Assembly (NCBI RefSeq): GCF_004139715.1
Contig: NZ_CP035544.1
Location: forward strand, 1,984,001 to 2,048,000
Direction of reading: 5' to 3'
Length of the DNA stretch: 64,000 nucleotides
From: Muriicola soli
Lineage (GTDB): Bacteria; Bacteroidota; Bacteroidia; Flavobacteriales; Flavobacteriaceae
The notes beneath the pieces were generated by a model, which searched no databases, was not told the origin of the DNA, and was given only the letters and a program-made list of their open reading frames with translations. Within the stretch, counting starts at the first letter, position 1. Each line of letters starts with the position of its first letter. This document shows positions 36,574 through 43,755 of this stretch, piece by piece. The position numbers and the translations under genes were made by a program.

Positions 36574-37686
36574 TTAAGAAAACATGTCTTTTACTTTTTC
36601 AAAAAATGATTTATCCGATTTCTCCGGCTTAGGCTCGAAATTTTCGTTCTGACTCATTTTTTCAAAAAACTCACGTTGTTCCTTATTCAACTCCTTAGGT
36701 GTCCAAACATTTACGTGGACAAGGAGGTCTCCACTGCCATAACCATTTAGGTTATTAATTCCCTTTCCACGTAAACGGAGAATTTTTCCCGACTGAATTC
36801 CGGGTTCCAGTTTAATCCGCACTTTTCCTCCAACAGTATCAATTTCTTTGGAAGTGCCCAGGACCGCATCGGATATACTCACATACAGGTCATAGTGTAA
36901 GTTATCGCCTTCCCGTTTTAAAGTTTCGTGTTCCTTGGTTTCTATGGCCACCAAAAGATCTCCTGGTATGCTGTTTCCGGGAGCTTCGTTTCCTTTATTA
37001 CTCACTTTAAGTTGCATCCCGTTTTCAACACCAGCGGGAATCTTAATCGATACCGTTTCTTCTACTACCTTTAATCCCTGGGCATCTGCATCCGCCGGAC
37101 GATGATCTATAATTTGACCACTTCCTCCGCAACTACTACAAGTTGCCGCAGTTTGCATACGACCCAAAATGGTATTGGTAATTTTGGTAACCTGTCCATT
37201 ACCATTACATGTAGAACAAGTTTTATAGGTAACCCCATCGGCCTTCACCTTCCGCTTTACCTTCACCTTTTTCTCTACTCCCTCAGCAACTTCTTCCAGA
37301 GAGAGTTTTACCCGAATCCTGAGATTACTCCCTTTAACTCGGCGCTGGCCTCCGCCAAACCCCCCGAAACCACCGAAACTTCCTCCGAATGCACTGCCAA
37401 ATATATCTCCAAACTGACTGAAGATATCCTCCATATTCATCCCTCCGCCACCGAATCCGCCTCCTTCAAAGGCAGCATGACCGTATTGATCATATCTTGC
37501 TCGCTTGTCCGGATCACTGAGTACCTCGTAAGCCTCTGCAGATTTTTTAAACATTTCTTCTGCCTTGGCATCCCCCGGATTTTTATCCGGATGGTATTCC
37601 AGAGCCTTTTTCCTGTAGGCTTTTTTTATCTCCGCTGCGGAAGCCGATTTGCTGATCCCCAATATTTCGTAAAAGTCTTGCTTCAT
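36574..37686 (-). CDS. dnaJ: Chaperone DnaJ (Hsp40) with two-motif zinc region
   Basis: Co-chaperone of DnaK, 370 residues. J domain with HPD at residues 32-34 ([12 protein letters not shown]), Gly/Phe-rich region (about 75-115), then the cysteine region and the client-binding C-terminal domains. Only two CxxCxGxG motifs are present (CSTCNGNG and CSSCGGSG), against four in E. coli DnaJ; the remaining family sequence is normal. I recall this half-size zinc region in other flavobacterial DnaJ proteins. It follows grpE by 9 bp, forming a grpE-dnaJ operon. Confidence 0.93.
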   Translation of the reverse strand: MKQDFYEILGISKSASAAEIKKAYRKKALEYHPDKNPGDAKAEEMFKKSAEAYEVLSDPDKRARYDQYGHAAFEGGGFGGGGMNMEDIFSQFGDIFGSAFGGSFGGFGGFGGGQRRVKGSNLRIRVKLSLEEVAEGVEKKVKVKRKVKADGVTYKTCSTCNGNGQVTKITNTILGRMQTAATCSSCGGSGQIIDHRPADADAQGLKVVEETVSIKIPAGVENGMQLKVSNKGNEAPGNSIPGDLLVAIETKEHETLKREGDNLHYDLYVSISDAVLGTSKEIDTVGGKVRIKLEPGIQSGKILRLRGKGINNLNGYGSGDLLVHVNVWTPKELNKEQREFFEKMSQNENFEPKPEKSDKSFFEKVKDMFS

Positions 37687-37695
37687 AATGTCAGA

Positions 37696-38271
37696 TTAAT
37701 TGCCCACCACTACCTTGGGGTGCCTAATGATCTTGTCCCCTAAGCTGTAGCCTTTTTCTACCACATCTATAATCTTGCCCTTTAGTTTTTTATTAGGGGC
37801 AGGGATCTGGGTTATGGCATCGTGGATCTCAGCGTCGAAAGCATCACCTTCCTTAGCTTGTACCTCTGCGAGACCTTTGGCCTTTAAGGTATCTTTAAAT
37901 TTATTGTATATAAGTTCAACACCTTTGAACAACTCCTTCTCTGAAGATTTGCCCAATTCGTTCAGGGCGCGTTCAAAATCATCCAAAACAGGAAGTAAGG
38001 AAACGATGACTTCCTGACCTGCCGTTTTAAAAAGGTCTATCCGCTCTTTGGAGGTCCTTCTTTTAAAATTTTCAAATTCAGCAAAAAGGCGAAGGAACTT
38101 ATCTTTCTCCTTTTCCAATTCAGCCTCCATCTGTTCTTTTTCTGATAAGGAAGAGGTTTCTTCAGTATCCTCGGCATCAACGGATTGGTCGTTTCCTTCT
38201 ACCTGAGTCTCATCAGGGTGCAATTCGTTCTCCAGCTCTTCTATTTCTTCAGTTTTATCTTTTTTACTCAT
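37696..38271 (-). CDS. grpE: Nucleotide exchange factor GrpE
   Basis: Thermosensing exchange factor for DnaK, 191 residues. An acidic, probably disordered N-terminus (1-45, EELENELHPDETQ) is followed by the long dimer coiled coil (EKDKFLRLFAEFENFKRRTSKERIDLF) and the beta-rich head (LKAKGLAEVQAKEGDAFDAEIHDAITQIPAPNKKLKGKIIDVVEKGYSLGDKIIRHPKVVVGN). The coiled-coil region and the terminal PKVVV motif are canonical. It is first in the grpE-dnaJ pair; no CIRCE element is seen upstream. Confidence 0.95.
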   Translation of the reverse strand: MSKKDKTEEIEELENELHPDETQVEGNDQSVDAEDTEETSSLSEKEQMEAELEKEKDKFLRLFAEFENFKRRTSKERIDLFKTAGQEVIVSLLPVLDDFERALNELGKSSEKELFKGVELIYNKFKDTLKAKGLAEVQAKEGDAFDAEIHDAITQIPAPNKKLKGKIIDVVEKGYSLGDKIIRHPKVVVGN

Positions 38272-38350
38272 TGCTTTTCGCTTTTATTGGGACAATGCAT
38301 TTGAAGACGGCAAAAGTACTGCCATTTATCGTAAAATGTCAAAATGTCAC

Positions 38351-38377
38351 AAAAAAAAACATCCCTGTAAAAGGATG
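38351..38377 (-). terminator. Terminator after the TIGR01777 gene
   Basis: On the minus strand, CATCC-TTTTACAG-GGATG is followed by nine T. It lies 30 bases past the stop at 38408. The stem is short but the T-run is long. Confidence 0.65.
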
Positions 38378-38407
38378 ATTTTAAAACTATAGAAGGGAAA
38401 GAAGTTG

Positions 38408-39358
38408 TTACACAAATTCCTTGTGATAAATATCGCTCTCTTTTTCTTCCGATTGAATTACATTCTCAAGGGCATTACATATATTTTTATAATAAAAATC
38501 AAATCCCTCTTCTTCAATTTTCTTGCTGCTCACCCTCTGACTCACAAAAAGAATAAGGGACATTTCCCCAAGTATAAGGCGCATTAGGCCCTGTGGAATA
38601 TTTGGCAATAATATAGGTCGGTTCATCACTTCCGCAACTTCCTTAACAAGGCGATTATTGGTGACAGGATTAGGGGCCACTCCATTGAACACGCCCTCCA
38701 GGCTATGCTCAACAATAAATAAAAACTGCCTAGCCAAATCATCTATATGAATCCATGACTGCCACTGTTCACCACTGCCAAAAGCTGCTCCCACGTATGC
38801 CTTTACCGGCCTTACAATGGCCGGAAGCGCACCTCCATCCATAGAGAGAACCAATCCTACACGAAGCGTAGCGACAGAAAAGGGAAATTTTGTAAATTCT
38901 TGTATTTCCTGTTCCCATTTGGAAACTACTTCGCCTAGAAAACTATTATCTACTTCTTTTTCTTCTTCCGAGTAATAATGGTCAAAGGAATGGGGGTAAA
39001 TTCCGATGGCGGAGGCAGAAACAAAAGATGATATTTCAGAAGTATCGATTTTCTTTAAGGCAGATCTTAAAGTTTGCAGGCTATTTAGCCTACTATCGAG
39101 GATTTTCTTTTTGTTAGCCTTGGTCCATCTTTGCGAAATAGACGATCCTGCAAGATTGATGACTGCCGTAACCCCTTCGAAACAAGCAAGGTCAATCTCG
39201 CCCTTTTTGGGATTCCAGTAGAACCCCTTCAGGCCCTCCTCTTTTTTTAACTTGTTTTTTCGGGTAGTGAGGAAATTGACATTAATGTTATTGTCTCTGC
39301 ATTTCTGAACTATTGCATTGCCAATCAGCCCCGTCGCCCCGGTAATCAAAATGCACAT
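38408..39358 (-). CDS. TIGR01777-family NAD(P)-binding epimerase-like protein
   Basis: A 316-residue extended SDR-type protein (YfcH group). The N-terminal Rossmann motif is GATGLIGNAIVQKC (residues 7-20), and the family-specific strings are VINLAGSSISQRWTKANKKKILDSRL and GSGEQWQSWIHIDDL. The C-terminal DUF1731 part is PNPVTNNRLVKEVAEVMNRPILLPNIPQGLMRLILGEMSLILFVSQRVSSKKIEEEGFDF. The catalytic reaction of this family is unknown; a cofactor-dependent role is likely. It stands apart from the operons on either side, with a hairpin terminator at 38351-38377. Confidence 0.9.
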   Translation of the reverse strand: MCILITGATGLIGNAIVQKCRDNNINVNFLTTRKNKLKKEEGLKGFYWNPKKGEIDLACFEGVTAVINLAGSSISQRWTKANKKKILDSRLNSLQTLRSALKKIDTSEISSFVSASAIGIYPHSFDHYYSEEEKEVDNSFLGEVVSKWEQEIQEFTKFPFSVATLRVGLVLSMDGGALPAIVRPVKAYVGAAFGSGEQWQSWIHIDDLARQFLFIVEHSLEGVFNGVAPNPVTNNRLVKEVAEVMNRPILLPNIPQGLMRLILGEMSLILFVSQRVSSKKIEEEGFDFYYKNICNALENVIQSEEKESDIYHKEFV

Positions 39359-39456
39359 TGAGCTTTTTTTGTAAAGATATTTGATTTGAACTGTAGATGA
39401 TTGGGCTTTATATAAGGTTTAACAATATTGTCTAAGAAAACCTTCCTCCCGGGTAT

Positions 39457-40122
39457 TTAGTGTTTCTTTACGGCACGAAGCATTTCTCGTTTTCCCGGAG
39501 GGCCCGGAAGTCGCTCTACGACAAAACCCACAGCTTCCATCGCACGTCTCACACTTCCTTTGGCAGAATAGGTAACCAATATTCCGCCGGGTTTCAAAGC
39601 GTTAAACATTCCCTGGAAAACAGCTTGTGTCCAAAGCTCAGGCTGCACCCTTGCCCCAAACGCATCAAAATAAATGAGATTGTAGTGCTCTTGATCTCTA
39701 ATCTCCCTAAAATCTATTTTGCGTTTTCGTAGTTGGAAGGAGGGATTTAAAGTCACCTTTTCCTCCCACTTACAAGTATGCATAAGCTTAAATATCTCCT
39801 CCAGCTGGGGTACGCCCAATGATTTAACATAGTCTAAGTCCAGAACCTCCTCGAGCTTCAAAGGGAAGGCTTCTACTCCTGTATAGCTAATGTTTAAATT
39901 TCTCTTTTCAGCTTCGTGGAGGGTTATCAGCGCATTAAGGCCGGTACCAAAGCCGGCTTCAAGAATGGAAATCTCGTTCCTGGAACATGCTGTAAGTCCG
40001 TGTTTTATAAAAACGTGGTATGCCTCCTGTATAGCGCCGTGTTTGGAGTGGTATTGTTCGTTCCAATCTGCTATGGAAATGGTTCTTGATCCGTCGGCTG
40101 TAGTTATTATTGAACGTTTCAC
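39457..40122 (-). CDS. mnmD: tRNA 5-aminomethyl-2-thiouridine methyltransferase (stand-alone MnmD)
   Basis: SAM-dependent methyltransferase for the wobble uridine of tRNAs, the stand-alone form of the MnmC methyltransferase domain. It has 221 residues with the SAM-binding string EISILEAGFGTGLNALIT, the acidic partner GVEAFPLK, YNLIYFDAFGARVQPELWT (the DUF752 signature, D-A-F-[AGS]) and GGILVTYSAKGSVRRAMEAVGFVVERLPGPPGKREML. The start is a GTG (40122) directly after the TGA stop of the DUF4920 gene, so translation is coupled. No ATG alternative precedes the conserved N-terminus. Confidence 0.88.
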   Translation of the reverse strand: MKRSIITTADGSRTISIADWNEQYHSKHGAIQEAYHVFIKHGLTACSRNEISILEAGFGTGLNALITLHEAEKRNLNISYTGVEAFPLKLEEVLDLDYVKSLGVPQLEEIFKLMHTCKWEEKVTLNPSFQLRKRKIDFREIRDQEHYNLIYFDAFGARVQPELWTQAVFQGMFNALKPGGILVTYSAKGSVRRAMEAVGFVVERLPGPPGKREMLRAVKKH

Positions 40123-40626
40123 TCAATTCGCTAAGCGAACTCCATCGGCAATAAAACGATATGAAGTTCTGTCGGTTGTGATCTGATCAATCTCCTCTTC
40201 GGTAGCACCACCATCTTTAGCGTAGTGCTTCTGGTCCTCAACACTCATTTTTTCCTTAAAGGCTTTTCCGTGAATGACAACTTCACTGCCGGCAATATCC
40301 TTGGGAACAAAAAAACCGTAATCCTTAAAGGTTACGTGCACTTCTTCTTCACCGTTGAGGGAGACCTTCATCCAACAGCCTTTCATCTGGCAAACCTCGG
40401 TAACTTTCGCACTGAAAGTAGTCGATAGACTATCCGACTCGTTTAGCTCTGTAATCGCTTCGGCCAACTCCGCTTCGGATCGTATCTCAGTTGCTTCAAA
40501 AGAGCTGCCAAAAACCTGAACTACCTCTTTCTCTGCTTCGTTTGAGGTGGATTTGGTCTGAGAATTCTGTTCCTTACAGCTCCATAAAAGAAGAAAAACA
40601 ACAAGGAAAATGTTAAAACCTTTCAT
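40123..40626 (-). CDS. DUF4920 lipoprotein
   Basis: A 167-residue predicted lipoprotein: signal MKGFNIFLVVFLLLWSC with the lipobox cysteine at 17. The DUF4920 domain carries KVTEVCQMKGCWMKVSLNGEEEVHVTFKDYGFFVPKDIAGSEVVIHGKAF, including the conserved CQMKGCWM. This OB-like fold occurs in Bacteroidota envelope proteins; its function is unknown. It is immediately followed by mnmD (stop TGA then GTG), so they share an mRNA although the products act in different compartments. Confidence 0.85.
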   Translation of the reverse strand: MKGFNIFLVVFLLLWSCKEQNSQTKSTSNEAEKEVVQVFGSSFEATEIRSEAELAEAITELNESDSLSTTFSAKVTEVCQMKGCWMKVSLNGEEEVHVTFKDYGFFVPKDIAGSEVVIHGKAFKEKMSVEDQKHYAKDGGATEEEIDQITTDRTSYRFIADGVRLAN

Positions 40627-40705
40627 TTTGTTTAGTATTTGTGTTTACTCTGCAAAACTGGGGATTTTTCGGTAGAAAAAGAAGGAATAAGAGGGTATAA
40701 ATGTT

Positions 40706-40713
40706 TAATTTTG
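40706..40713 (+). promoter_or_regulatory. -7 element ahead of ilvE
   Basis: TAATTTTG matches TAnnTTTG, 19 bases before the ATG at 40732. No convincing -33 box is seen. Confidence 0.35.
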
Positions 40714-40731
40714 AGTTGAAAATTTCAGCAT

Positions 40732-41799
40732 ATGGAGACCAAAACGGGTAATATCATTATTGAAAAAATCAAAGAGTCAAAGATCACGAAGGTCGATTTC
40801 TCAAACCTACCATTCGGAAAAGTCTATTCCGATCACATGTTGGTTTGCGATTATAAGGACGGGGCATGGCAAGCGCCACGCATTATGCCCTACGGACCAG
40901 TTTCTTTAGATCCTTCCGCCAAGATATTCCATTACGGTCAGTCTGTTTTTGAAGGTATGAAGGCTTACAAGGATGCCGAGGGTCGGGCATGGCTGTTCAG
41001 ACCTGAAGAAAATCAAAAGCGACTCAATATTTCTTCTAAGCGAATTTCCATACCTGAACTTCCAAAGGAGATCTTTATGGAAGGTCTCACAACTCTTTTA
41101 AAACTCGAAAAGGATTGGATCCCAACTACCCCTGGGAGTTCGCTCTACGTAAGACCCTTTATTTTTGCTTCCGGCTCAGGACTTCACGCTTCGCCTGCAG
41201 ACCAGTATAAGTTCTTTATCGTTTGTGCTCCTTCGGGGCCTTACTTTGCAGGGAAGATCAAGGTTCTGATCGAGGAAAAGTATTCAAGAGCTGCCAACGG
41301 AGGTGTAGGTTACGCTAAAGCCGGCGGAAATTATGCTGGACAGTTCTACCCTACTCAACTCGCCCAGGATAAGGGTTATCAGCAAGTGATCTGGACCGAT
41401 GATAACACTCATGAATATATAGAGGAGGCAGGAGCCATGAATATTTTCGTCAGAATCAATGATACCCTGATGACCAGTCCTGTAAGCGATAGGATTCTGG
41501 ATGGGGTAACGCGAAAAAGTGTAATTGATATTGCAAAAGCAGAGGGTATTCCAGTTGAAATAAGAAAAATAAGGGTGGAAGAACTTATTTCCGCTTCTAA
41601 AAACGGAAGCCTGAAAGAAATGTTCGGAGCAGGTACAGCTGCGGTGATCTCACCGGTCTCAGGATTCGGACACAGAGAAAGTGATTACAGCCTGCCGGAA
41701 CTGGAAAACAGTTATGCAGCACTATTAAAGAAAAGGATCACTGATATACAGTACAACAAGGCCGAAGATCCTTTTGGTTGGCGATTTCAAGTGGGTTAA
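40732..41799 (+). CDS. ilvE: Branched-chain amino acid aminotransferase
   Basis: PLP class IV aminotransferase interconverting Leu/Ile/Val and their 2-oxo acids. It has 355 residues, the eukaryote-like or type II length. The PLP lysine lies in NGGVGYAKAGGNYAGQFYPTQLAQDKGYQQVIW, with EAGAMNIFVRI, DGVTRKSVIDIAKAEGIPVE, and FGAGTAAVISPVSGFG downstream. The N-terminal string FGKVYSDHMLVCDYKDG is typical. A single gene flanked by divergent DUF4920 and convergent MazG-like genes; a -7 box lies at 40706-40713. Confidence 0.95.
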   Translation: METKTGNIIIEKIKESKITKVDFSNLPFGKVYSDHMLVCDYKDGAWQAPRIMPYGPVSLDPSAKIFHYGQSVFEGMKAYKDAEGRAWLFRPEENQKRLNISSKRISIPELPKEIFMEGLTTLLKLEKDWIPTTPGSSLYVRPFIFASGSGLHASPADQYKFFIVCAPSGPYFAGKIKVLIEEKYSRAANGGVGYAKAGGNYAGQFYPTQLAQDKGYQQVIWTDDNTHEYIEEAGAMNIFVRINDTLMTSPVSDRILDGVTRKSVIDIAKAEGIPVEIRKIRVEELISASKNGSLKEMFGAGTAAVISPVSGFGHRESDYSLPELENSYAALLKKRITDIQYNKAEDPFGWRFQVG

Positions 41800-41830
41800 C
41801 CTAAGTTTGAGAAGTGTTGGCTGATTAAAA

Positions 41831-42217
41831 TTACCTGTCCAGGATAGTTTTAATATCCGGTTTAAAATATCCCGGTCCTTTCAGGACTTTGCCATCCTCG
41901 CGATAGATGGGCTTACCGTCTTCTCCCAACTTACTCATATTGCTGCGTTGTATTTCCTCAAATACATCTTCGATAATATGCTGCATTCCGTGTTCGAGGA
42001 TGGTACCACACAAAATATAGAGCATATCGCCAAGGGCATCGGCCACTTCAACCAGATCGCCATTCTGAGCCGCTTCGTAATACTCTTCGTTTTCCTCATC
42101 CATAAGGTTATACCGGAGTAAATTTTTGGCTTCACCCAGATCGGCTCTAGGAGTATCAGACACTCCCAATCCAAAAGAATGATGAAACTGGGCAACTGCA
42201 TCTATCTTGCTTTTCAT
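41831..42217 (-). CDS. MazG-like nucleoside triphosphate pyrophosphohydrolase
   Basis: A 128-residue all-alpha NTP pyrophosphohydrolase. From the ATG at 42217 it begins MKSKIDAVAQFHHSFGL. The metal and substrate motifs are RYNLMDEENEEYYEAAQNGDLVEVADALGDMLYILCGTILEHG, containing the E-x-x-E and E-x-x-D pairs, and the C-terminal IYREDGKVLKGPGYFKPDI matches a phosphoribosyl-ATP-pyrophosphohydrolase-like family. An upstream ATG at 42277 is rejected, as it adds 20 unconserved residues overlapping the divergent gene. It probably cleans non-canonical nucleotides; the exact substrate is unknown. Confidence 0.85.
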   Translation of the reverse strand: MKSKIDAVAQFHHSFGLGVSDTPRADLGEAKNLLRYNLMDEENEEYYEAAQNGDLVEVADALGDMLYILCGTILEHGMQHIIEDVFEEIQRSNMSKLGEDGKPIYREDGKVLKGPGYFKPDIKTILDR

Positions 42218-42259
42218 AGTATCTCTTTTTTGATGTAGTTTTGCGCTAAAATATAAAAT

Positions 42260-42448
42260 ATGTTCAGCACTGGACAATTAATCTTTGCAGCCCTTTTTGT
42301 CGTTGTTTTTGCTACCGTAATTGTGTTTACTTACAGAAAAGACAAAAATCTTCACGAGAAAAATTACAAAGGTGTAAAATGGGTCGGTATCGTTTTTATC
42401 CTTTTTATATTTTTTCTCTTTTTGATTAAATATCTGCTCAAAAATTAA
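42260..42448 (+). CDS. Small two-helix membrane protein, unknown
   Basis: A 62-residue protein with two hydrophobic helices (about residues 5-26 and 41-60) joined by a charged loop (YRKDKNLHEKNYKGVKW), a likely integral membrane microprotein. It lies in the divergent gap ahead of the MazG-like gene. Its C-terminus, FLFLIKYLLKN, is basic. I do not recognise a named family; short proteins of this design are frequent in Flavobacteriia. It is not frameshifted or overlapped by a better candidate. Confidence 0.68.
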   Translation: MFSTGQLIFAALFVVVFATVIVFTYRKDKNLHEKNYKGVKWVGIVFILFIFFLFLIKYLLKN

Positions 42449-42528
42449 CACTTTTTTTACCTACACCACAAAAATTACTTCCCTGACAACATTATCCCGC
42501 TTTCGTGCGTATACTATAAGAAAACACG

Positions 42529-42536
42529 TACTTTTG
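42529..42536 (+). promoter_or_regulatory. -7 element ahead of the 59-residue membrane gene
   Basis: TACTTTTG matches TAnnTTTG and lies 28 bases before the ATG at 42564, supporting transcription into that short frame and crcB. The -33 region (TTTCG near 42501-42505) is weak. Confidence 0.4.
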
Positions 42537-42563
42537 CGTTATAGTTTCAAAGAAATCCGATAA

Positions 42564-42743
42564 ATGACAACCTTTTTTACCATTTTCTTTGTTTTAGTTG
42601 CAGTGAATGCTGCACTAATTACATTCAGTTTGCTAACAAATAAGCGTAAGCAAATGCAAATGAAGGGTGATCAATCTGAAGCTACCAAAGAGAACGTTTA
42701 TTCTCTTGATTGGACCTCCTCAAAATACCGGAAAGCCATTTAG
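42564..42743 (+). CDS. 59-residue membrane protein with LV-x-x-N motif
   Basis: The frame encodes MTTFFTIFFVLVAVNAALIT, then FSLLTNKRKQMQMKGD, and a hydrophilic tail ending at 42743. One hydrophobic helix (about 3-23) is followed by a basic stretch and a charged tail, an N-out or N-in single-pass microprotein. The helix core LVAVNAALITFSLL parallels the 29-residue frames at 27362 and 27510 (helix with central Asn and trailing Ser). A -7 box sits at 42529-42536, and crcB starts 17 bp downstream, suggesting co-transcription. It lacks homologues I can name. Confidence 0.6.
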   Translation: MTTFFTIFFVLVAVNAALITFSLLTNKRKQMQMKGDQSEATKENVYSLDWTSSKYRKAI

Positions 42744-42760
42744 ATTCCTATCTTTAGGGA

Positions 42761-43135
42761 ATGAAACACTTTTTACTGGTCTTTCTTGGTGGAGGAATCG
42801 GCAGCGGCCTTCGCTACCTTATCAGCAAATTTTTAAATCCTTATTTCAGTTCTTTTTACCTGGGTACATTCAGTGTGAATATTATAGGTTGCCTGCTCAT
42901 AGGCCTGATTCTGGGGATCACTTCAAAATCTTCTTCCTTAAATAGCACTTCTCTTGTATTCCTTACCGTAGGTTTTTGTGGGGGCTTTACCACCTTCTCC
43001 TCATTTGCCCTTGAAAATTATGATATGCTCAGAGAGGGACAACTATTCTCATTTTTCTTTTATACACTTAGCAGTATACTTGTCGGTATTCTCGCTGTAG
43101 CCTTGGGGTTCTGGTTGGTAAAACTCCTTGCTTAA
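42761..43135 (+). CDS. crcB: Fluoride ion exporter CrcB/FluC
   Basis: A dual-topology four-helix channel exporting fluoride, 124 residues. Conserved strings are GGGIGSGLRYLIS, GTFSVNIIGCLLIGLILG, and VGFCGGFTTFSSFALENYDM, with the Na-binding and fluoride-polar-track residues (N, TTFS, F). A single gene suggests a homodimeric antiparallel channel. It follows the 59-residue membrane gene by 17 bp. No fluoride riboswitch is recognisable in the upstream 30 bases. Confidence 0.92.
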   Translation: MKHFLLVFLGGGIGSGLRYLISKFLNPYFSSFYLGTFSVNIIGCLLIGLILGITSKSSSLNSTSLVFLTVGFCGGFTTFSSFALENYDMLREGQLFSFFFYTLSSILVGILAVALGFWLVKLLA

Positions 43136-43266
43136 TTCCTCCTAACGTGCGGTGATACAAGGATTTAAGATGTCTTTTTCACTGCTTTTAAAGCGATTCT
43201 TACAGGGAATGTTAATACCGCCCTACAAAAAAATCATATTTATAATTTATTAATGTTTGAATAGTA

Positions 43267-43287
43267 TACCCTTATTATTTAGGGGTA
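43267..43287. promoter_or_regulatory. Inverted repeat 1 upstream of P-II
   Basis: TACCC (43267-43271) and GGGTA (43283-43287) with an AT-rich 11-base centre. It is paired with the stronger repeat at 43320-43340; the centres are 53 bp apart, about five helical turns, as expected for sites bound by the same face of a regulator. Confidence 0.45.
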
Positions 43288-43319
43288 CAAATTATTATAA
43301 TGATAAAAATGAAGTTCAT

Positions 43320-43340
43320 ACCCCCTTTTTTTTAGGGGGT
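43320..43340. promoter_or_regulatory. Inverted repeat 2 upstream of P-II
   Basis: ACCCCCT, seven T, AGGGGGT: a perfect 7-bp palindrome ending 14 bases before a TAATTTTG -7-like box (43355-43362). It may be an operator for the nitrogen genes or, read as RNA, a terminator hairpin for crcB followed by TGTTTT. Both readings remain open. Confidence 0.5.
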
Positions 43341-43354
43341 TGTTTTAATTAATT

Positions 43355-43362
43355 TAATTTTG
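43355..43362 (+). promoter_or_regulatory. -7 element ahead of glnK/P-II
   Basis: TAATTTTG matches TAnnTTTG, 24 bases before the ATG at 43387. The adjacent -33 region is T-rich and overlaps inverted repeat 2, consistent with repression or activation there. Confidence 0.4.
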
Positions 43363-43386
43363 GCCCATCAACAATAAACTAATACA

Positions 43387-43725
43387 ATGAAAAAAGTAGA
43401 AGCAATTATTCGAAAATCAAAATTTGATGATGTGAAAAAAGCACTTCATGAAATTGAGGTGAATTTCTTCAGTTACTGGGATGTCACCGGCGTCGGAAAT
43501 GAAAAACAAGGGCATGTCTATAGAGGTATTTCTTACAGCACCTCAGATATTCAAAGGAGATACCTGGAGATTGTTATTTCTGACGACTTCCTGGAGAAAA
43601 CAATTAATGCAGTTCTGGAAGCAGCCTATACAGGAAATGTAGGTGATGGGAAAATTTTTGTTTCCGATGTCTTACAAGCCTACAGGATTCGAACCAAAGA
43701 GAACGGACACGCAGGAATCAATTAA
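43387..43725 (+). CDS. P-II family nitrogen regulatory protein
   Basis: Trimeric ferredoxin-like signalling protein sensing ATP/ADP and 2-oxoglutarate, 112 residues. The core begins VEAIIRKSKFDDVKKALHEIEVN. The T-loop is GHVYRGISYSTSDIQRRYLEIV, of canonical length with a Tyr near its tip, and the B-loop and C-loop read AAYTGNVGDGKIFVSDVLQAYRIRTKENG. Immediately followed by the ammonium transporter (30 bp), the usual GlnK-AmtB pairing, in which P-II docks on AmtB. Probably nitrogen-regulated from the paired inverted repeats at 43267-43340. Whether the Tyr is uridylylated cannot be told. Confidence 0.92.
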   Translation: MKKVEAIIRKSKFDDVKKALHEIEVNFFSYWDVTGVGNEKQGHVYRGISYSTSDIQRRYLEIVISDDFLEKTINAVLEAAYTGNVGDGKIFVSDVLQAYRIRTKENGHAGIN

Positions 43726-43755
43726 ACCGATAAACTAACTAACAATTATTGAAAT

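Noticed and set aside
37775-38017. Frame opposite grpE
   Set aside because: Shadow of the GrpE coding strand; no family signal or own promoter.
42743-42761. Fluoride riboswitch before crcB
   Set aside because: Only 17 bases separate crcB from the upstream small gene, and no crcB-motif pseudoknot can be drawn there.
43355-43385. Sigma-54 promoter for P-II
   Set aside because: The TGGCC near 43361 lacks the -12 TTGCA partner at the right spacing, and a TAnnTTTG box fits better.
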